A DNA stretch of 64,000 nt, from contig NZ_JAMZIE010000002.1 of NCBI RefSeq assembly GCF_024178165.1, forward strand, positions 496,001 to 560,000, given 5' to 3'. The notes below the pieces were generated by a model that worked only from the letters and a program-made list of their open reading frames with translations, was not told the origin of the DNA and ran no database searches. This DNA is from Halohasta salina. Its GTDB lineage: Archaea; Halobacteriota; Halobacteria; Halobacteriales; Haloferacaceae. Every line of letters begins with the position of its first letter. Positions within the stretch are counted from its first letter, which is position 1. Position numbers and translations under genes: made by a program. Positions 31,816-40,320 of this stretch are shown here, one piece after another.

Positions 31816-32661
31816 TCAGGCGGCCTGAGTCGGTGCGTCGGCGTCCCGCCAGGAGAACCGCTCGGTTTCGATCCGTCGGAGCCCCCGGTCGATGAGGAAC
31901 ATCAGTGCCATCATCGGGAGCACCCACGCGATGATCATGTCGTTTTGGTTGGCTTTGAAGTAGTAGTTGATAATCTCGCCCAGTCCGAGTTGCGTCCCGA
32001 AGATCTCCGCGATGAGGGTGATCTTCCATGCGAGTGTCAGCGTGAGCCGCGTGCTACCGAAGATGTGTGGATAGAGATGGGGAATGTAGATGTTCTGCCA
32101 GACGAGGTACGACGAGGCATCGAAGGAGTCTGCCATTTCCGTGAGGTTCGAGTCCAACTCCTCGATTCCCTCCTTGATACTGATCGCGACGTACGGGGCG
32201 ACGATCATGAAGACAGTGAAGACGGCGACGAACCACGTCGTCAGGCCGAACCAGATCACCGCCAGGAACGCCCAGATAACCGACGGGAACGCGAAGGTCC
32301 CGAGGACGTAAACGAACAGGTAGTCGTCGGCACGCTGGCTCGTGCCCATCAGGATCCCGGCCGAGATACCCACGACCAGGCAGAGCACGGTCGCTGCCAG
32401 GACACGGAGCAGCGTCATCCCGTAGTTGTCGACGACCGAAAACTCCCCGCCCGAGCCGAACACCCCAACGATGGACGCCAGTAGTTCAGGAATCGTCGGG
32501 AAGATGTACGACGGCGTCTGTGACGCCGCGAGCGTCCAGACACCCATCACGATCAGCACCGATACCGGAACGGCAACACGCTCGCCCAGCGGGCCGTTCC
32601 ACCCGTCGGCCCACCCGTCCGTCGACGAAGACGTCGTGTCAGTGCCCATCGTTTTCCCCAT
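31816..32661 (-). CDS. ABC transporter permease, second of the pair
   Basis: This 281-residue permease has about six helices and an EAA loop (LTEMADSFDASSYLVWQNIYIPHL) closely resembling that of the permease at 28675. The two share the order of motifs but are clearly diverged, consistent with a heterodimeric channel. It lies between the gamma-glutamyltransferase gene and the binding protein gene. Two or three in-frame ATGs occur within 12 codons; the one complementary to 32659-32661 is used. A TATA-like element (TTTATATG on this strand, about 32747-32740) precedes it, so it probably has its own promoter downstream of the transferase gene. Confidence 0.82.
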   Translation of the reverse strand: MGKTMGTDTTSSSTDGWADGWNGPLGERVAVPVSVLIVMGVWTLAASQTPSYIFPTIPELLASIVGVFGSGGEFSVVDNYGMTLLRVLAATVLCLVVGISAGILMGTSQRADDYLFVYVLGTFAFPSVIWAFLAVIWFGLTTWFVAVFTVFMIVAPYVAISIKEGIEELDSNLTEMADSFDASSYLVWQNIYIPHLYPHIFGSTRLTLTLAWKITLIAEIFGTQLGLGEIINYYFKANQNDMIIAWVLPMMALMFLIDRGLRRIETERFSWRDADAPTQAA

Positions 32662-32783
32662 TATTGTTCGACATGCATCCACTTTTCAGCGCAGATTTCA
32701 GTTGTCCCATCAGCTATGCAGCGATCGATCGGGCGAACATATAAATCTGTGTGTCAGCGCAGTCCTACCGTCGACGGCCGCCC

Positions 32784-34427
32784 TCAGTAGCCGATCGCCG
32801 CCCCGTCGCCGCGGGGATCCGCACCGCCTTCGAGCGTGCCGTCGGCGTGCAGGCGGATCGCCCCGGCGTGACCCATCACGTCGTCGACATCGCGGACCAT
32901 CGCCACCGGTTGGCCCCGACCCTGAAGCTCCGTGGCGACGCCGTCGGGAATCCGCCCTTCCAGCGACAGCGATTTCGATTCCTCGCCCCACGTCCGGCCG
33001 AACAGCCATCGCGGGGCCTCGATAGCCTGCTGGACGTCGTAGCCGAAGTCGACGATCCGGGAGACCAGCGCGGCCTGCGTCTGTGGTTGGCCCTCCCCGC
33101 CCATCGTGCCGTAGACGAGCCACGGCTCGCCGTCCCGCGTGAGCAGCGACGGAATCAGCGTGTGGAACGTCCGTTTGCCGGGTTCGAGCCGGTTGACGTG
33201 GCTGGCATCCAGCGAGAAGAACGACCCGCGGTTCTGTGGGATGATCCCCGTGTCGCCAGTGATCATGCCGCTGCCGAAATCGAAGTAAATCGACTGGATC
33301 ATCGACACCGCCAGCCCATCGTCGTCGACCACCGAGAGATAGCAGGTGTCGCCGCCGGGATCCTGTGGCTGAAGCGTCACACCTTCGGGCGTCAGACCGG
33401 GCTCGACAGCCGCCGGCAGCGAACTCGCGGCGTCGATCAGTTCGCGTCGTTCGTCGAGATACGACGCCGAGAGCAGCCGGTCGGCCGGCATGTCGACTGC
33501 CTCAGGGTCGGTGACCCAGGCGTCACGATCGGCGAAGGCGACTTTGACGGCTTCGGCCATGTGGTGGTAGTAGTCGGCCGTGCCGTCGCCCCACGATTCG
33601 ACGTCGAACCCCGCCAACAGACCGAGGATCTGCAGCGCGGCGATCCCCTGGGTGTTCGGCGGTAGCGAGTAGGCCGTGAAGCCGCGGTAGTCGACGCTGA
33701 GTGGGTCGACCCACTCGGCGGTATACTGCTCGAAATCCTTCGGCGTGAGCGGCGACTCCTCGCCGAGCCCCGCACAGAACGCCTCGGCGACTGACCCCTC
33801 ATAAAAGCCATCCCGTGGGCCGTGATCGGCGAGGGCCGCCAGCGAGTCGGCGAGGTCGGGCTGGCGAAGCACCGCCCCCGGATCGGGTGCTGCACCGTCG
33901 ACGAGGAAGGTCTCGGCGGCAACCTGATCCTCGCCCAGCACGTCCGCATCCAGTGCGATCCACCGGGTGAAGTCGTCGGTCATCGCCACCCCTCTGCGGG
34001 CGTAGGTGATGGCATCTTCGAACAACCGTGCCCACGGTAGCTTGCCGTGTTTCTCGTGAGCGAGCCGCCAGCCGTCGACCGCTCCCGGCACCGTCAACGC
34101 TGACCCACTGCCACGCTCTGGAATCTCGTCGTACCCCAACGCGGTGTAGTACTCACGGGTCGCCGCTTCGGCTGCAGGGCCGCTGGCGTTGATCGCCTCG
34201 ACGTCGGCGTCGTCGCCGGCGATCAGCCAGAAGCCATCGCCGCCGAGCCCGGCCATATGTGGATACACCACACACAGCGTCGCGTTGGCCGCGATGGCGG
34301 CGTCGACTGCCGAGCCGCCGTCCCGAAGGACATCGACGCCGGTACTGCTGGCGAGGTAGTGCGGGCTGGTGATGAGTCCGTGCTGTGCTCTGGTCGGTGG
34401 TCGACCGGTCGGTGTGTTCGAATACAT
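32784..34427 (-). CDS. ggt: Gamma-glutamyltransferase (Ntn hydrolase)
   Basis: This 547-residue proenzyme cleaves itself before a Thr; here that is T361 in GGDTCYLSVVD. Other signatures are the N-terminal HGLITSPHYLAS, DGGSAVDAAIAANATLCVVYPHMAGLGGDG and, in the small subunit, GSGMITGDTGIIPQNRG plus YGTMGGEGQPQTQ. No signal peptide is visible, so unlike the periplasmic bacterial enzyme it is probably intracellular. It transfers or hydrolyses gamma-glutamyl groups, and some relatives act on other gamma-amides. It sits at the head of the ABC-importer cluster, suggesting that the imported compound is gamma-glutamylated or an amide. Confidence 0.88.
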   Translation of the reverse strand: MYSNTPTGRPPTRAQHGLITSPHYLASSTGVDVLRDGGSAVDAAIAANATLCVVYPHMAGLGGDGFWLIAGDDADVEAINASGPAAEAATREYYTALGYDEIPERGSGSALTVPGAVDGWRLAHEKHGKLPWARLFEDAITYARRGVAMTDDFTRWIALDADVLGEDQVAAETFLVDGAAPDPGAVLRQPDLADSLAALADHGPRDGFYEGSVAEAFCAGLGEESPLTPKDFEQYTAEWVDPLSVDYRGFTAYSLPPNTQGIAALQILGLLAGFDVESWGDGTADYYHHMAEAVKVAFADRDAWVTDPEAVDMPADRLLSASYLDERRELIDAASSLPAAVEPGLTPEGVTLQPQDPGGDTCYLSVVDDDGLAVSMIQSIYFDFGSGMITGDTGIIPQNRGSFFSLDASHVNRLEPGKRTFHTLIPSLLTRDGEPWLVYGTMGGEGQPQTQAALVSRIVDFGYDVQQAIEAPRWLFGRTWGEESKSLSLEGRIPDGVATELQGRGQPVAMVRDVDDVMGHAGAIRLHADGTLEGGADPRGDGAAIGY

Positions 34428-34634
34428 CGGCTATCTTCCCCTCGTCGACCGTCTCTCAGTAGGTAACAACATCTGTCTTGTTATGATGGTATCCACAATT
34501 ACTTATTAAAGTTATTCTCTCGAAAGGGTGGACGAGTCGATAAATATAGCTGTGGGTCCTCGGTTGATCGCCGTGTCGTACTCGTCGCTTCGATGCGCTC
34601 GATGGACGGGCAGCAGGCCGTCAGTCGTGTGGTC

Positions 34635-34817
34635 TCAGGCGGTCGAGGCTGGTGATTCGAGGTATCGCATGAGCGGTGGGATCGCCGTCCCGACGACCAG
34701 AACGGCGAATCCGACGGTCCACAGTGTCGACGCGCTCCCGGTCGACCCGAGGCTTATCAGCGGCAGCGAGATCGCCATCAGGACGAAGGCGACCGTCTCG
34801 AACTCGATCCGCTCCAT
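34635..34817 (-). CDS. Small two-helix membrane protein paired with LctP
   Basis: This 60-residue protein begins MERIEFETVAFVLMAISLPL and has two hydrophobic helices separated by a short Gly/Ser-rich turn. Its ATG is directly adjacent to the LctP stop (shared nucleotides 34817/34818), implying coupled translation. Small membrane accessory subunits of this size often accompany haloarchaeal carboxylate symporters; a stabilising or gating role is inference. The stop is near the end of the transcript, and about 200 nt of AT-rich intergenic sequence follow it. Confidence 0.6.
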   Translation of the reverse strand: MERIEFETVAFVLMAISLPLISLGSTGSASTLWTVGFAVLVVGTAIPPLMRYLESPASTA

Positions 34818-36512
34818 TCAGGCCACCCCCAGGAAGCCGATGGCGTTGAACCCGACGATCAGCAGGCCGATGAGCGCGGCGACCGCCGCCACCCACGGAA
34901 TCGTCTTGCGGAGCACGTCACCCTCGCGGCCGACGATACCGACCGCGGAGGTGCCGAGGATGACGTTGCCGGGCGACATCGCGTTGCCGATCGCGCCGCC
35001 GGAGGTCTGACCGCCGAGGATCCAGTTCTCGCTGAGCCCGCCCAGCGAGAGGGCCGTCTCCTGCTGGAGGCCGCTGAAGAGGATGTTCGAGGCCGTGTTA
35101 CTGGAGGTCATAAACGCACCCAGCGCGCCGATCAGCGGCGAGAGGAAGCCGTAGCTGGCTGGCGTGGCGACCTCAGCGATCCCCTGTGCGAGCACCAGCG
35201 TCTGGCCGCTGTGGTCCATGACCTTCGCCATCACGAGGAAGGAGATCACCGCCACGGAGGCGGGGATGGCAGTCGACAGGACCGACCGAGTCAAACTGGT
35301 CGACTCGGTGGGTCCGGCCTCGAAGTAGCCCTCGTGTTTGTAGACGGCGTAGGCGACGAGCGTGCTCACGAGCAGCAGCGTCCCGGGGTGCGTCAGCGGG
35401 GTGAACGGGGAGTAGGGGGCTGCGGCCTCGACGGCGACACCGTAGCCGGTTTCGATCGCCGGGAACGAGAGCCCCGCCTGAACCGTGTTGAGTGCCGCAG
35501 CCAACGGGTCGAGCGTGGCCGTCAGGAACGCCACCGCCGCGAGGACGCCGAACGGAAGCAACGCGAGTTTCAGACCCATGAGATCGTCGGTCTCCGGTAT
35601 CTCGACCCCGTTGGCGGTTGCGACGCCGCCGTCGGTCGCTACCGTGGCGGTGCCGCCTGCGGAGCCACCTCCGAAATCGTCACGCATCGCCGGCCGAAGC
35701 TCCAGCGCCGAGGTCGAATCGGCGTAGGGGGCCCACTTCGCCAACAGCGGCAGGGCGAGCAGGCCGAGCGTGGCGGCCATGAAGTTCGCGAACGCCGGCT
35801 CCCAGACGTAGATGCCGAGGAGCTGGCCCGCACCGTGAATCAGCGAGACGACACCGATCATCGGGAGGGCGTAGGTCACGGCTTCCTTGCGGCCGAAGAG
35901 CCACGCGACGGTCACCCCACCGGCGAGGTTGACGACCCACAGCAGGACGCCGGCTGCCACCGCCGTCAGCAGCACCGCCTGCAGTTCGACGGTCGAATCG
36001 AGCGCTAACCATGCTACACCGAGCGTGCCGAAGGTATTCGCCCACGCGTGGCCGACCAACGGAATGGCGACGGCGTACACCGGTTTGACCCCGAGTGCCA
36101 GCAGGATCGGCGCGACGACGACGATCGGCGTCCCGAAGCCGGAGATCGACTGCATGAACGAGACGAACACCCAGCCGAACCCCAACACCAGAAACAGCTC
36201 GTTTTCCGTGACGGCTTTGACCTCCTCGCGGAGCGCATCGAACCCGTTGGCGCGGTCGATGACGTGATAGAAGATCAACGCGGGGATGATCACATAGAGG
36301 ACGAACACCGCGTCCCAGACACCCTTGCCGCTGGCGACCGTGAGATCCCGAAGCGGCATCTCGTAGGCTGTCAGTCCGATGAGCACCGCGGCGAACATCC
36401 CGACCGAGGCAGCCTCGTGAGCCTGCCAGCGGAGCCCGACGAGGGTCACCAACAGCAACACCAACGGCGCGACCCCGAGTCCCCAAAACAGCGGATCAAC
36501 TGGCGGAACCAT
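34818..36512 (-). CDS. lctP: L-lactate permease family transporter (LctP)
   Basis: This 564-residue protein has about 13-14 membrane helices. Family signatures are the WQAHEAASVGMFAAVLIG region, FVSFMQSISGFGTPIVVVAPIL and the late QTSGGAIGNAMSPGNVILGTSA. LctP proteins import lactate or glycolate with protons or sodium. The ATG complementary to 36510-36512 is used; the frame is open to 36626 but only from a GTG with unrelated residues. The nearest TATA-like box (ACTTATATGC on this strand, about 36655-36646) implies an untranslated leader of roughly 110 nt. A palindrome lies about 55 nt upstream of that box. Confidence 0.87.
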   Translation of the reverse strand: MVPPVDPLFWGLGVAPLVLLLVTLVGLRWQAHEAASVGMFAAVLIGLTAYEMPLRDLTVASGKGVWDAVFVLYVIIPALIFYHVIDRANGFDALREEVKAVTENELFLVLGFGWVFVSFMQSISGFGTPIVVVAPILLALGVKPVYAVAIPLVGHAWANTFGTLGVAWLALDSTVELQAVLLTAVAAGVLLWVVNLAGGVTVAWLFGRKEAVTYALPMIGVVSLIHGAGQLLGIYVWEPAFANFMAATLGLLALPLLAKWAPYADSTSALELRPAMRDDFGGGSAGGTATVATDGGVATANGVEIPETDDLMGLKLALLPFGVLAAVAFLTATLDPLAAALNTVQAGLSFPAIETGYGVAVEAAAPYSPFTPLTHPGTLLLVSTLVAYAVYKHEGYFEAGPTESTSLTRSVLSTAIPASVAVISFLVMAKVMDHSGQTLVLAQGIAEVATPASYGFLSPLIGALGAFMTSSNTASNILFSGLQQETALSLGGLSENWILGGQTSGGAIGNAMSPGNVILGTSAVGIVGREGDVLRKTIPWVAAVAALIGLLIVGFNAIGFLGVA

Positions 36513-36707
36513 CACCAACCTCCGGTTTGGGTTCCGTTGGGCAATCGAAGACAGATTCGCCGATTCGTCTATGCTTTCGTCGACAGGGTAGACGTGTGTT
36601 TGTCTCTTCGAGCATACGACATACACTCGTAGTTCGAATTTTGCATATAAGTTTTTTCACACCCTTCTCGAAGGCCGATTGAGGCAGTATAACGTCCTAT
36701 TATGTCT

Positions 36708-36726
36708 GGATTCGATATTCGAATCC
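36708..36726. promoter_or_regulatory. Palindrome upstream of lctP
   Basis: A perfect inverted repeat, GGATTCGA-TAT-TCGAATCC (8-3-8), lies in the 335-nt gap between lctP and the MFS gene, about 55 nt upstream of the lctP TATA-like box. The arrangement fits a binding site for a dimeric regulator of lctP. The rest of the gap shows only AT-rich promoter sequence and no gene. Confidence 0.45.
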
Positions 36727-36848
36727 GCTTTTCATGCTCGAATATACAGAATTAGGTCGACAGCATCGGCGGCAGCGCGCCCGTTCGGCGCGGGTTCGAA
36801 CGGCCGTCGCTCGGAGCGAGGGTCCGAACCGAGGGGAGACGGGAACGC

Positions 36849-38138
36849 TCAGGTGTCGGGCGACGAGTCGGTCCGGTGTGTCGACCGCCCCCGTCGACTG
36901 AGGACGATCGCAAAGAAGCTGCCCAGCGCCGGGAACACCGCCAGTCCGAGGAAGGTGCCGTCGGTGGTGGTGACCGACAGCAGGAACCCCGCGATCGCGG
37001 CTCCGGCAGCGCCGATACCGAACGACATGAGGTAGGTGTAGCCGTAGGACAGTCCGCGATCACCGGGCGGGCTGTGGTCGGCAATCGTCGCCTGATACAG
37101 CGGCTGGAGCGCGAACAGCAGGAACCCCAACAGTCCGCTCGCGGCGAGCAGTGTCACCAGACCACCACTGGCCGCGGGGACGAACGCGACGGTGACGACG
37201 ACGAGACTCCCGAAGACGACGGCCAGCCCGGTGGTCGACGGGATCCGATCGGAGACCTTGCCGCCGACGTACTGGCCGCCGATCCCGATCGTCAGCAGGG
37301 CGACATAGACGTACGACGAGAGGGTGAACTCCTCGGCGATCGGGCTGTCGGGATCGAACAGTTGGATGTAGTCGGTGATCGGCGGGAGGAACTGATCGAG
37401 GACGTCCGGGAGGAACGTCAACATCCCGCGGTAGAACAGGCCGTTCATCATCACGACCGCCATCGCGAGCGCGAAGCCGACGGTAAAGAGCGCCCGGCTG
37501 TCGACGAGGAACGTCGACAGCGACATCGGCTCGGTGTCGTCGACCGCCTCCGAGCGGTCGGTACCGCCGTCGGCAGTGACGGCGGCAGCCTCGTCGAACT
37601 CGGTGGTCAGCGCGTAGCCGATCGCCACCACCGTCGGGATCACGAGCAGTCTGGCCACCATCCGCCAGTCGAAGGTGAGCAACAACAGCGCCGTGAGCAG
37701 CGGGCCGAAGGCGATGCCGATGTTGCCCGCCATGCCGTGGTAGGCGAACGCCGACCCGCGGTTGTCGACGCCAGTCGAGATGAGCGACAGCCCAGAGGGG
37801 TGATAGACGCTCGCTGCGATTCCCCAAGCGGCCAGTGCGATCGCGATCGTCACCACGCCGGGGGCGAGACTCAACAGGAGAAACGAGATCCCCATGCCGG
37901 CCAGACAGCCGATGATGAGCGTCCGCGAGCCCAGTCGGTCGGCAAGCACCCCGCCGGGGAGCGCGCCGATGCCGAACAGTCCGTAGCCGATCGACACGAC
38001 CGCTCCCAGCGTCGCCGTGGTGACCGGGAACTCGACGAGCCAGATGGCGACTAGGATCGGAATCGATAGTTCGTATGTATGAACTATCGCATGCGAAACA
38101 CCGGTAAAGAAGACGATAGAACGGGAGTTATCGTTCAT
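36849..38138 (-). CDS. Major facilitator superfamily transporter
   Basis: This 429-residue protein has 12 predicted helices, the A-motif-like GGVLADRLGSRTLIIG between helices 2 and 3, and GGKVSDRIPSTTG in the second half. Overall it resembles fosmidomycin-resistance-like or general metabolite exporters of the MFS. The ATG complementary to 38136-38138 is preferred to an upstream GTG (38150). A TATA-like sequence (AATATTAAATAC on this strand, about 38181-38170) is suitably placed. It lies just downstream of an IclR-family gene on the same strand, which may control it. The substrate is unknown. Confidence 0.8.
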   Translation of the reverse strand: MNDNSRSIVFFTGVSHAIVHTYELSIPILVAIWLVEFPVTTATLGAVVSIGYGLFGIGALPGGVLADRLGSRTLIIGCLAGMGISFLLLSLAPGVVTIAIALAAWGIAASVYHPSGLSLISTGVDNRGSAFAYHGMAGNIGIAFGPLLTALLLLTFDWRMVARLLVIPTVVAIGYALTTEFDEAAAVTADGGTDRSEAVDDTEPMSLSTFLVDSRALFTVGFALAMAVVMMNGLFYRGMLTFLPDVLDQFLPPITDYIQLFDPDSPIAEEFTLSSYVYVALLTIGIGGQYVGGKVSDRIPSTTGLAVVFGSLVVVTVAFVPAASGGLVTLLAASGLLGFLLFALQPLYQATIADHSPPGDRGLSYGYTYLMSFGIGAAGAAIAGFLLSVTTTDGTFLGLAVFPALGSFFAIVLSRRGRSTHRTDSSPDT

Positions 38139-38205
38139 ATTGTTGGGCACTTCGGGAAATCAGGCCGCAGTATTTAATATTTGTGGAGCTTCGTCCCAGT
38201 GGCAC

Positions 38206-38976
38206 TCAAGAGATCCACGAGTGTTTCTCGGTCGCAAACGAGCGGGTCGACTCCCACCCCGAGTCGAGCCGGCTTTCGATCCGGGTTCGCAACCCGACTG
38301 CTGCCTCGGTGAGTTCCACAGAGCGCTGCTCGGAGCGGTCGGCCGGCAGGACCGCCCCGACGCTCCCACAGCAGTCGCCCGCCTCGTCGACGATGGGAAC
38401 GGCGACGCAGTCGATCGACGTCGACGTCGTGAGGGGGCCGACGACGTACCCCTGCTCGGCGACGGCCTCGCGGATCGCTGTCGGCTCGTAGTCGGCTCCC
38501 GTCGACTCGGCCGAGACGGTCGGCGCACCGTCGGTCGCACTGACCGCGGCGACGAGCCCCGTCAGCGACTCCGAAACGGGGATCGGCGTGCCGACCGTGA
38601 GGTCGAGACGCTGGGGAAGTCGCTGGACATCGGTCACGATACACTCCGTCGAGGCCCGCTCACAGAGCACCACTCCGGTGTCGAGACGGTCGACGAACTC
38701 CGAAAGCGGGGCGTGAGCCGCAGTGAACAGCCGGGAGTACGACCGGGCCCGAAACCCGATGCTCAGGAACTTCGGCGACAGCTGGTAGTAGTCGCCGGTC
38801 TTTCGGACGTAGCCGAGTTCGCGGAGCGTACTCAGGTGGTTGTGAACGATCCCTTTGCTCTCGTCGAGCTCCGCCGCCAACTGGGAGAGCCGAATCCGAT
38901 CGGTCCGACTCAACTGTTCTACTATCTCAAACGTCTTGACGCTTGTTTTTACAGGTCGGTTCGCTTCGAAGCTCAT
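38206..38976 (-). CDS. IclR-family transcriptional regulator (first locus)
   Basis: This 256-residue protein has an N-terminal winged helix (about 8-65, TSVKTFEIVEQLSRTDRIRL, ESKGIVHNHLSTLRELG) and a C-terminal IclR effector-binding domain (about 80-250). IclR proteins bind small carboxylates or aromatic compounds and act as dimers on palindromes. A perfect 17-bp palindrome lies 61 nt upstream. Neighbours are an MFS transporter, LctP and a CitE-type lyase, so organic-acid uptake and cleavage is a reasonable target pathway. The ATG complementary to 38974-38976 gives the standard IclR N terminus. Confidence 0.85.
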   Translation of the reverse strand: MSFEANRPVKTSVKTFEIVEQLSRTDRIRLSQLAAELDESKGIVHNHLSTLRELGYVRKTGDYYQLSPKFLSIGFRARSYSRLFTAAHAPLSEFVDRLDTGVVLCERASTECIVTDVQRLPQRLDLTVGTPIPVSESLTGLVAAVSATDGAPTVSAESTGADYEPTAIREAVAEQGYVVGPLTTSTSIDCVAVPIVDEAGDCCGSVGAVLPADRSEQRSVELTEAAVGLRTRIESRLDSGWESTRSFATEKHSWIS

Positions 38977-39036
38977 AGGAGAAAATTGTACAGTAACTCG
39001 TATAATTGTTGTGGGAACCATCACCGGACCACTGCT

Positions 39037-39053
39037 GTTCTACAATGTAGAAC
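39037..39053. promoter_or_regulatory. Perfect 17-bp palindrome, candidate IclR operator
   Basis: GTTCTACA-A-TGTAGAAC is a perfect inverted repeat of the form GTTC-N9-GAAC. It lies upstream of the IclR gene, just beyond a TATA-like sequence (AATTATACG on the minus strand near 39010). The same GTTC-N9-GAAC format recurs at the second IclR locus near 43.1 kb, which strengthens the assignment. Confidence 0.6.
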
Positions 39054-39247
39054 GCACAGGCACCAGTGGCCCCACTCCGAGACGTTCGAACTCTCGGACA
39101 GGTGTCGTTTTTATACATATGGTGGCGATTGTCGGTGAGTTTCGGTTCGTCGCTCGACAACACTCGTGGTTTCTGGATGAGCCACTCCATGAGGCTCCGG
39201 TAGCGGACCGAGGGCGTTTGCAGGAATAGAACGCGCTGGGACGTCAC

Positions 39248-40144
39248 CTACAGCTGTCCGGATTGCTCCGCCTTCGCGGAGATCCGTTTCGCCATCCGAT
39301 ACATCTCTTGATCGATGATCTTCCCGTCGATCGCGGCGACGTCGTTCGACGGCGTCGACTCGTAGGTCTCGACGATGCGGCGGGCACGGTCGGCCTCCGC
39401 GTCGGTCGGCGAGAAGACCCGATTGACGGTCTCGATCTGGTCGGGATGGACGATGAGTTTCCCGTCGAATCCCAGCGCCGCTTCGGCCTGACAGGCCGCC
39501 TGAAACCCCTGTGTGTCGTAGGGATCCGTGTGGGGGCCGCCAATGGCCAGCAGGCCAGCACTCGCAGCCGCCTGCGAGACCCGCGACAGCGGGTAGTGCC
39601 AGTAGTGGCCCGGATAGTCGTCGACGCCGTGTGCGGCACCGATCGAGGCGGCGTAGTCCGCCGGGCCGAAGACGAGCGCTTCGAGCCGGTCGCTGGCGTG
39701 GGCGATCTCCCTGACCGCGTTCATCCCGGTAGCCGTCTCGATCTGCGCGCTGATGCCGATCGACCCGATCTCGGAGCCGGCGTTCGTCTCGACGGCCGCC
39801 AGAAGCGTCGCGACCGTCCGAATATCCGCGGGGCCCTCGACTTTCGGGACGATCATCGTGTCGACCACACCGCCGACAGCCTCGACGACGTCGATGACGT
39901 CCTCGTACCACCACCGCGTGTCGGTTCCGTTGATTCGGTAGCCGAGCCCGGTGTCGCTCCAGTCGTGGGCTCGCACGGTCTCGATCAACGCCGATCGGGC
40001 GGCGGTCTTTTCGCTCGGGGCAAGGGAGTCTTCGAGGTCGATAAAAACCACGTCGACCGGACTCTCGATCGCCTCTCCGACGAGTTGGGATTCGTTTCCG
40101 GGAATCCCGAGCTGAGAGCGGCGAAGACGGGTTTCGTTTGGCAT
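39248..40144 (-). CDS. HpcH/HpaI/CitE-family C-C lyase
   Basis: This 298-residue TIM-barrel enzyme has the CitE-type pattern: N-terminal RSQLGIPGNESQLV, IDLEDSLAPSEKTAAR, an Arg and acidic metal site in SAQIETATGMNAVRE, FGPADYAASIG, and GKLIVHPDQIETVN. The superfamily cleaves malyl-CoA, citramalyl-CoA or related hydroxyacyl-CoAs using Mg2+. It stands alone next to LctP, MFS and IclR genes; which CoA ester it uses cannot be read from the sequence. The ATG complementary to 40142-40144 gives the standard start; the longer open frame upstream is Arg-rich and unlikely to be translated. Confidence 0.82.
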   Translation of the reverse strand: MPNETRLRRSQLGIPGNESQLVGEAIESPVDVVFIDLEDSLAPSEKTAARSALIETVRAHDWSDTGLGYRINGTDTRWWYEDVIDVVEAVGGVVDTMIVPKVEGPADIRTVATLLAAVETNAGSEIGSIGISAQIETATGMNAVREIAHASDRLEALVFGPADYAASIGAAHGVDDYPGHYWHYPLSRVSQAAASAGLLAIGGPHTDPYDTQGFQAACQAEAALGFDGKLIVHPDQIETVNRVFSPTDAEADRARRIVETYESTPSNDVAAIDGKIIDQEMYRMAKRISAKAEQSGQL

Positions 40145-40320
40145 ATCCCCTATGGATGGGCGACTCGTAAATATACTATGGACGATGTGACGCTTTGTCG
40201 ACCTCTCTTCGGCCGATGCCATCCGAGCGGACGAGTCGCGGCGTCGCGCCGGCGGTCGACATGTTGGGACGCGTAAAGTGATGTCCCACAACTGTCTTCG
40301 GGGCCGTCCGGTCGTCTACC

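Noticed and set aside
36700-36730. tRNA T-arm-like TTCGAATCC
   Set aside because: It is half of a short palindrome, and no acceptor, D or anticodon stems can be drawn around it.
39119-39229. Short gene of 36 codons after a TATA-like box, reading MVAIVGEFRFVARQH
   Set aside because: Codon bias is weak, nothing is recognisable, and no partner gene is positioned to suggest coupling.
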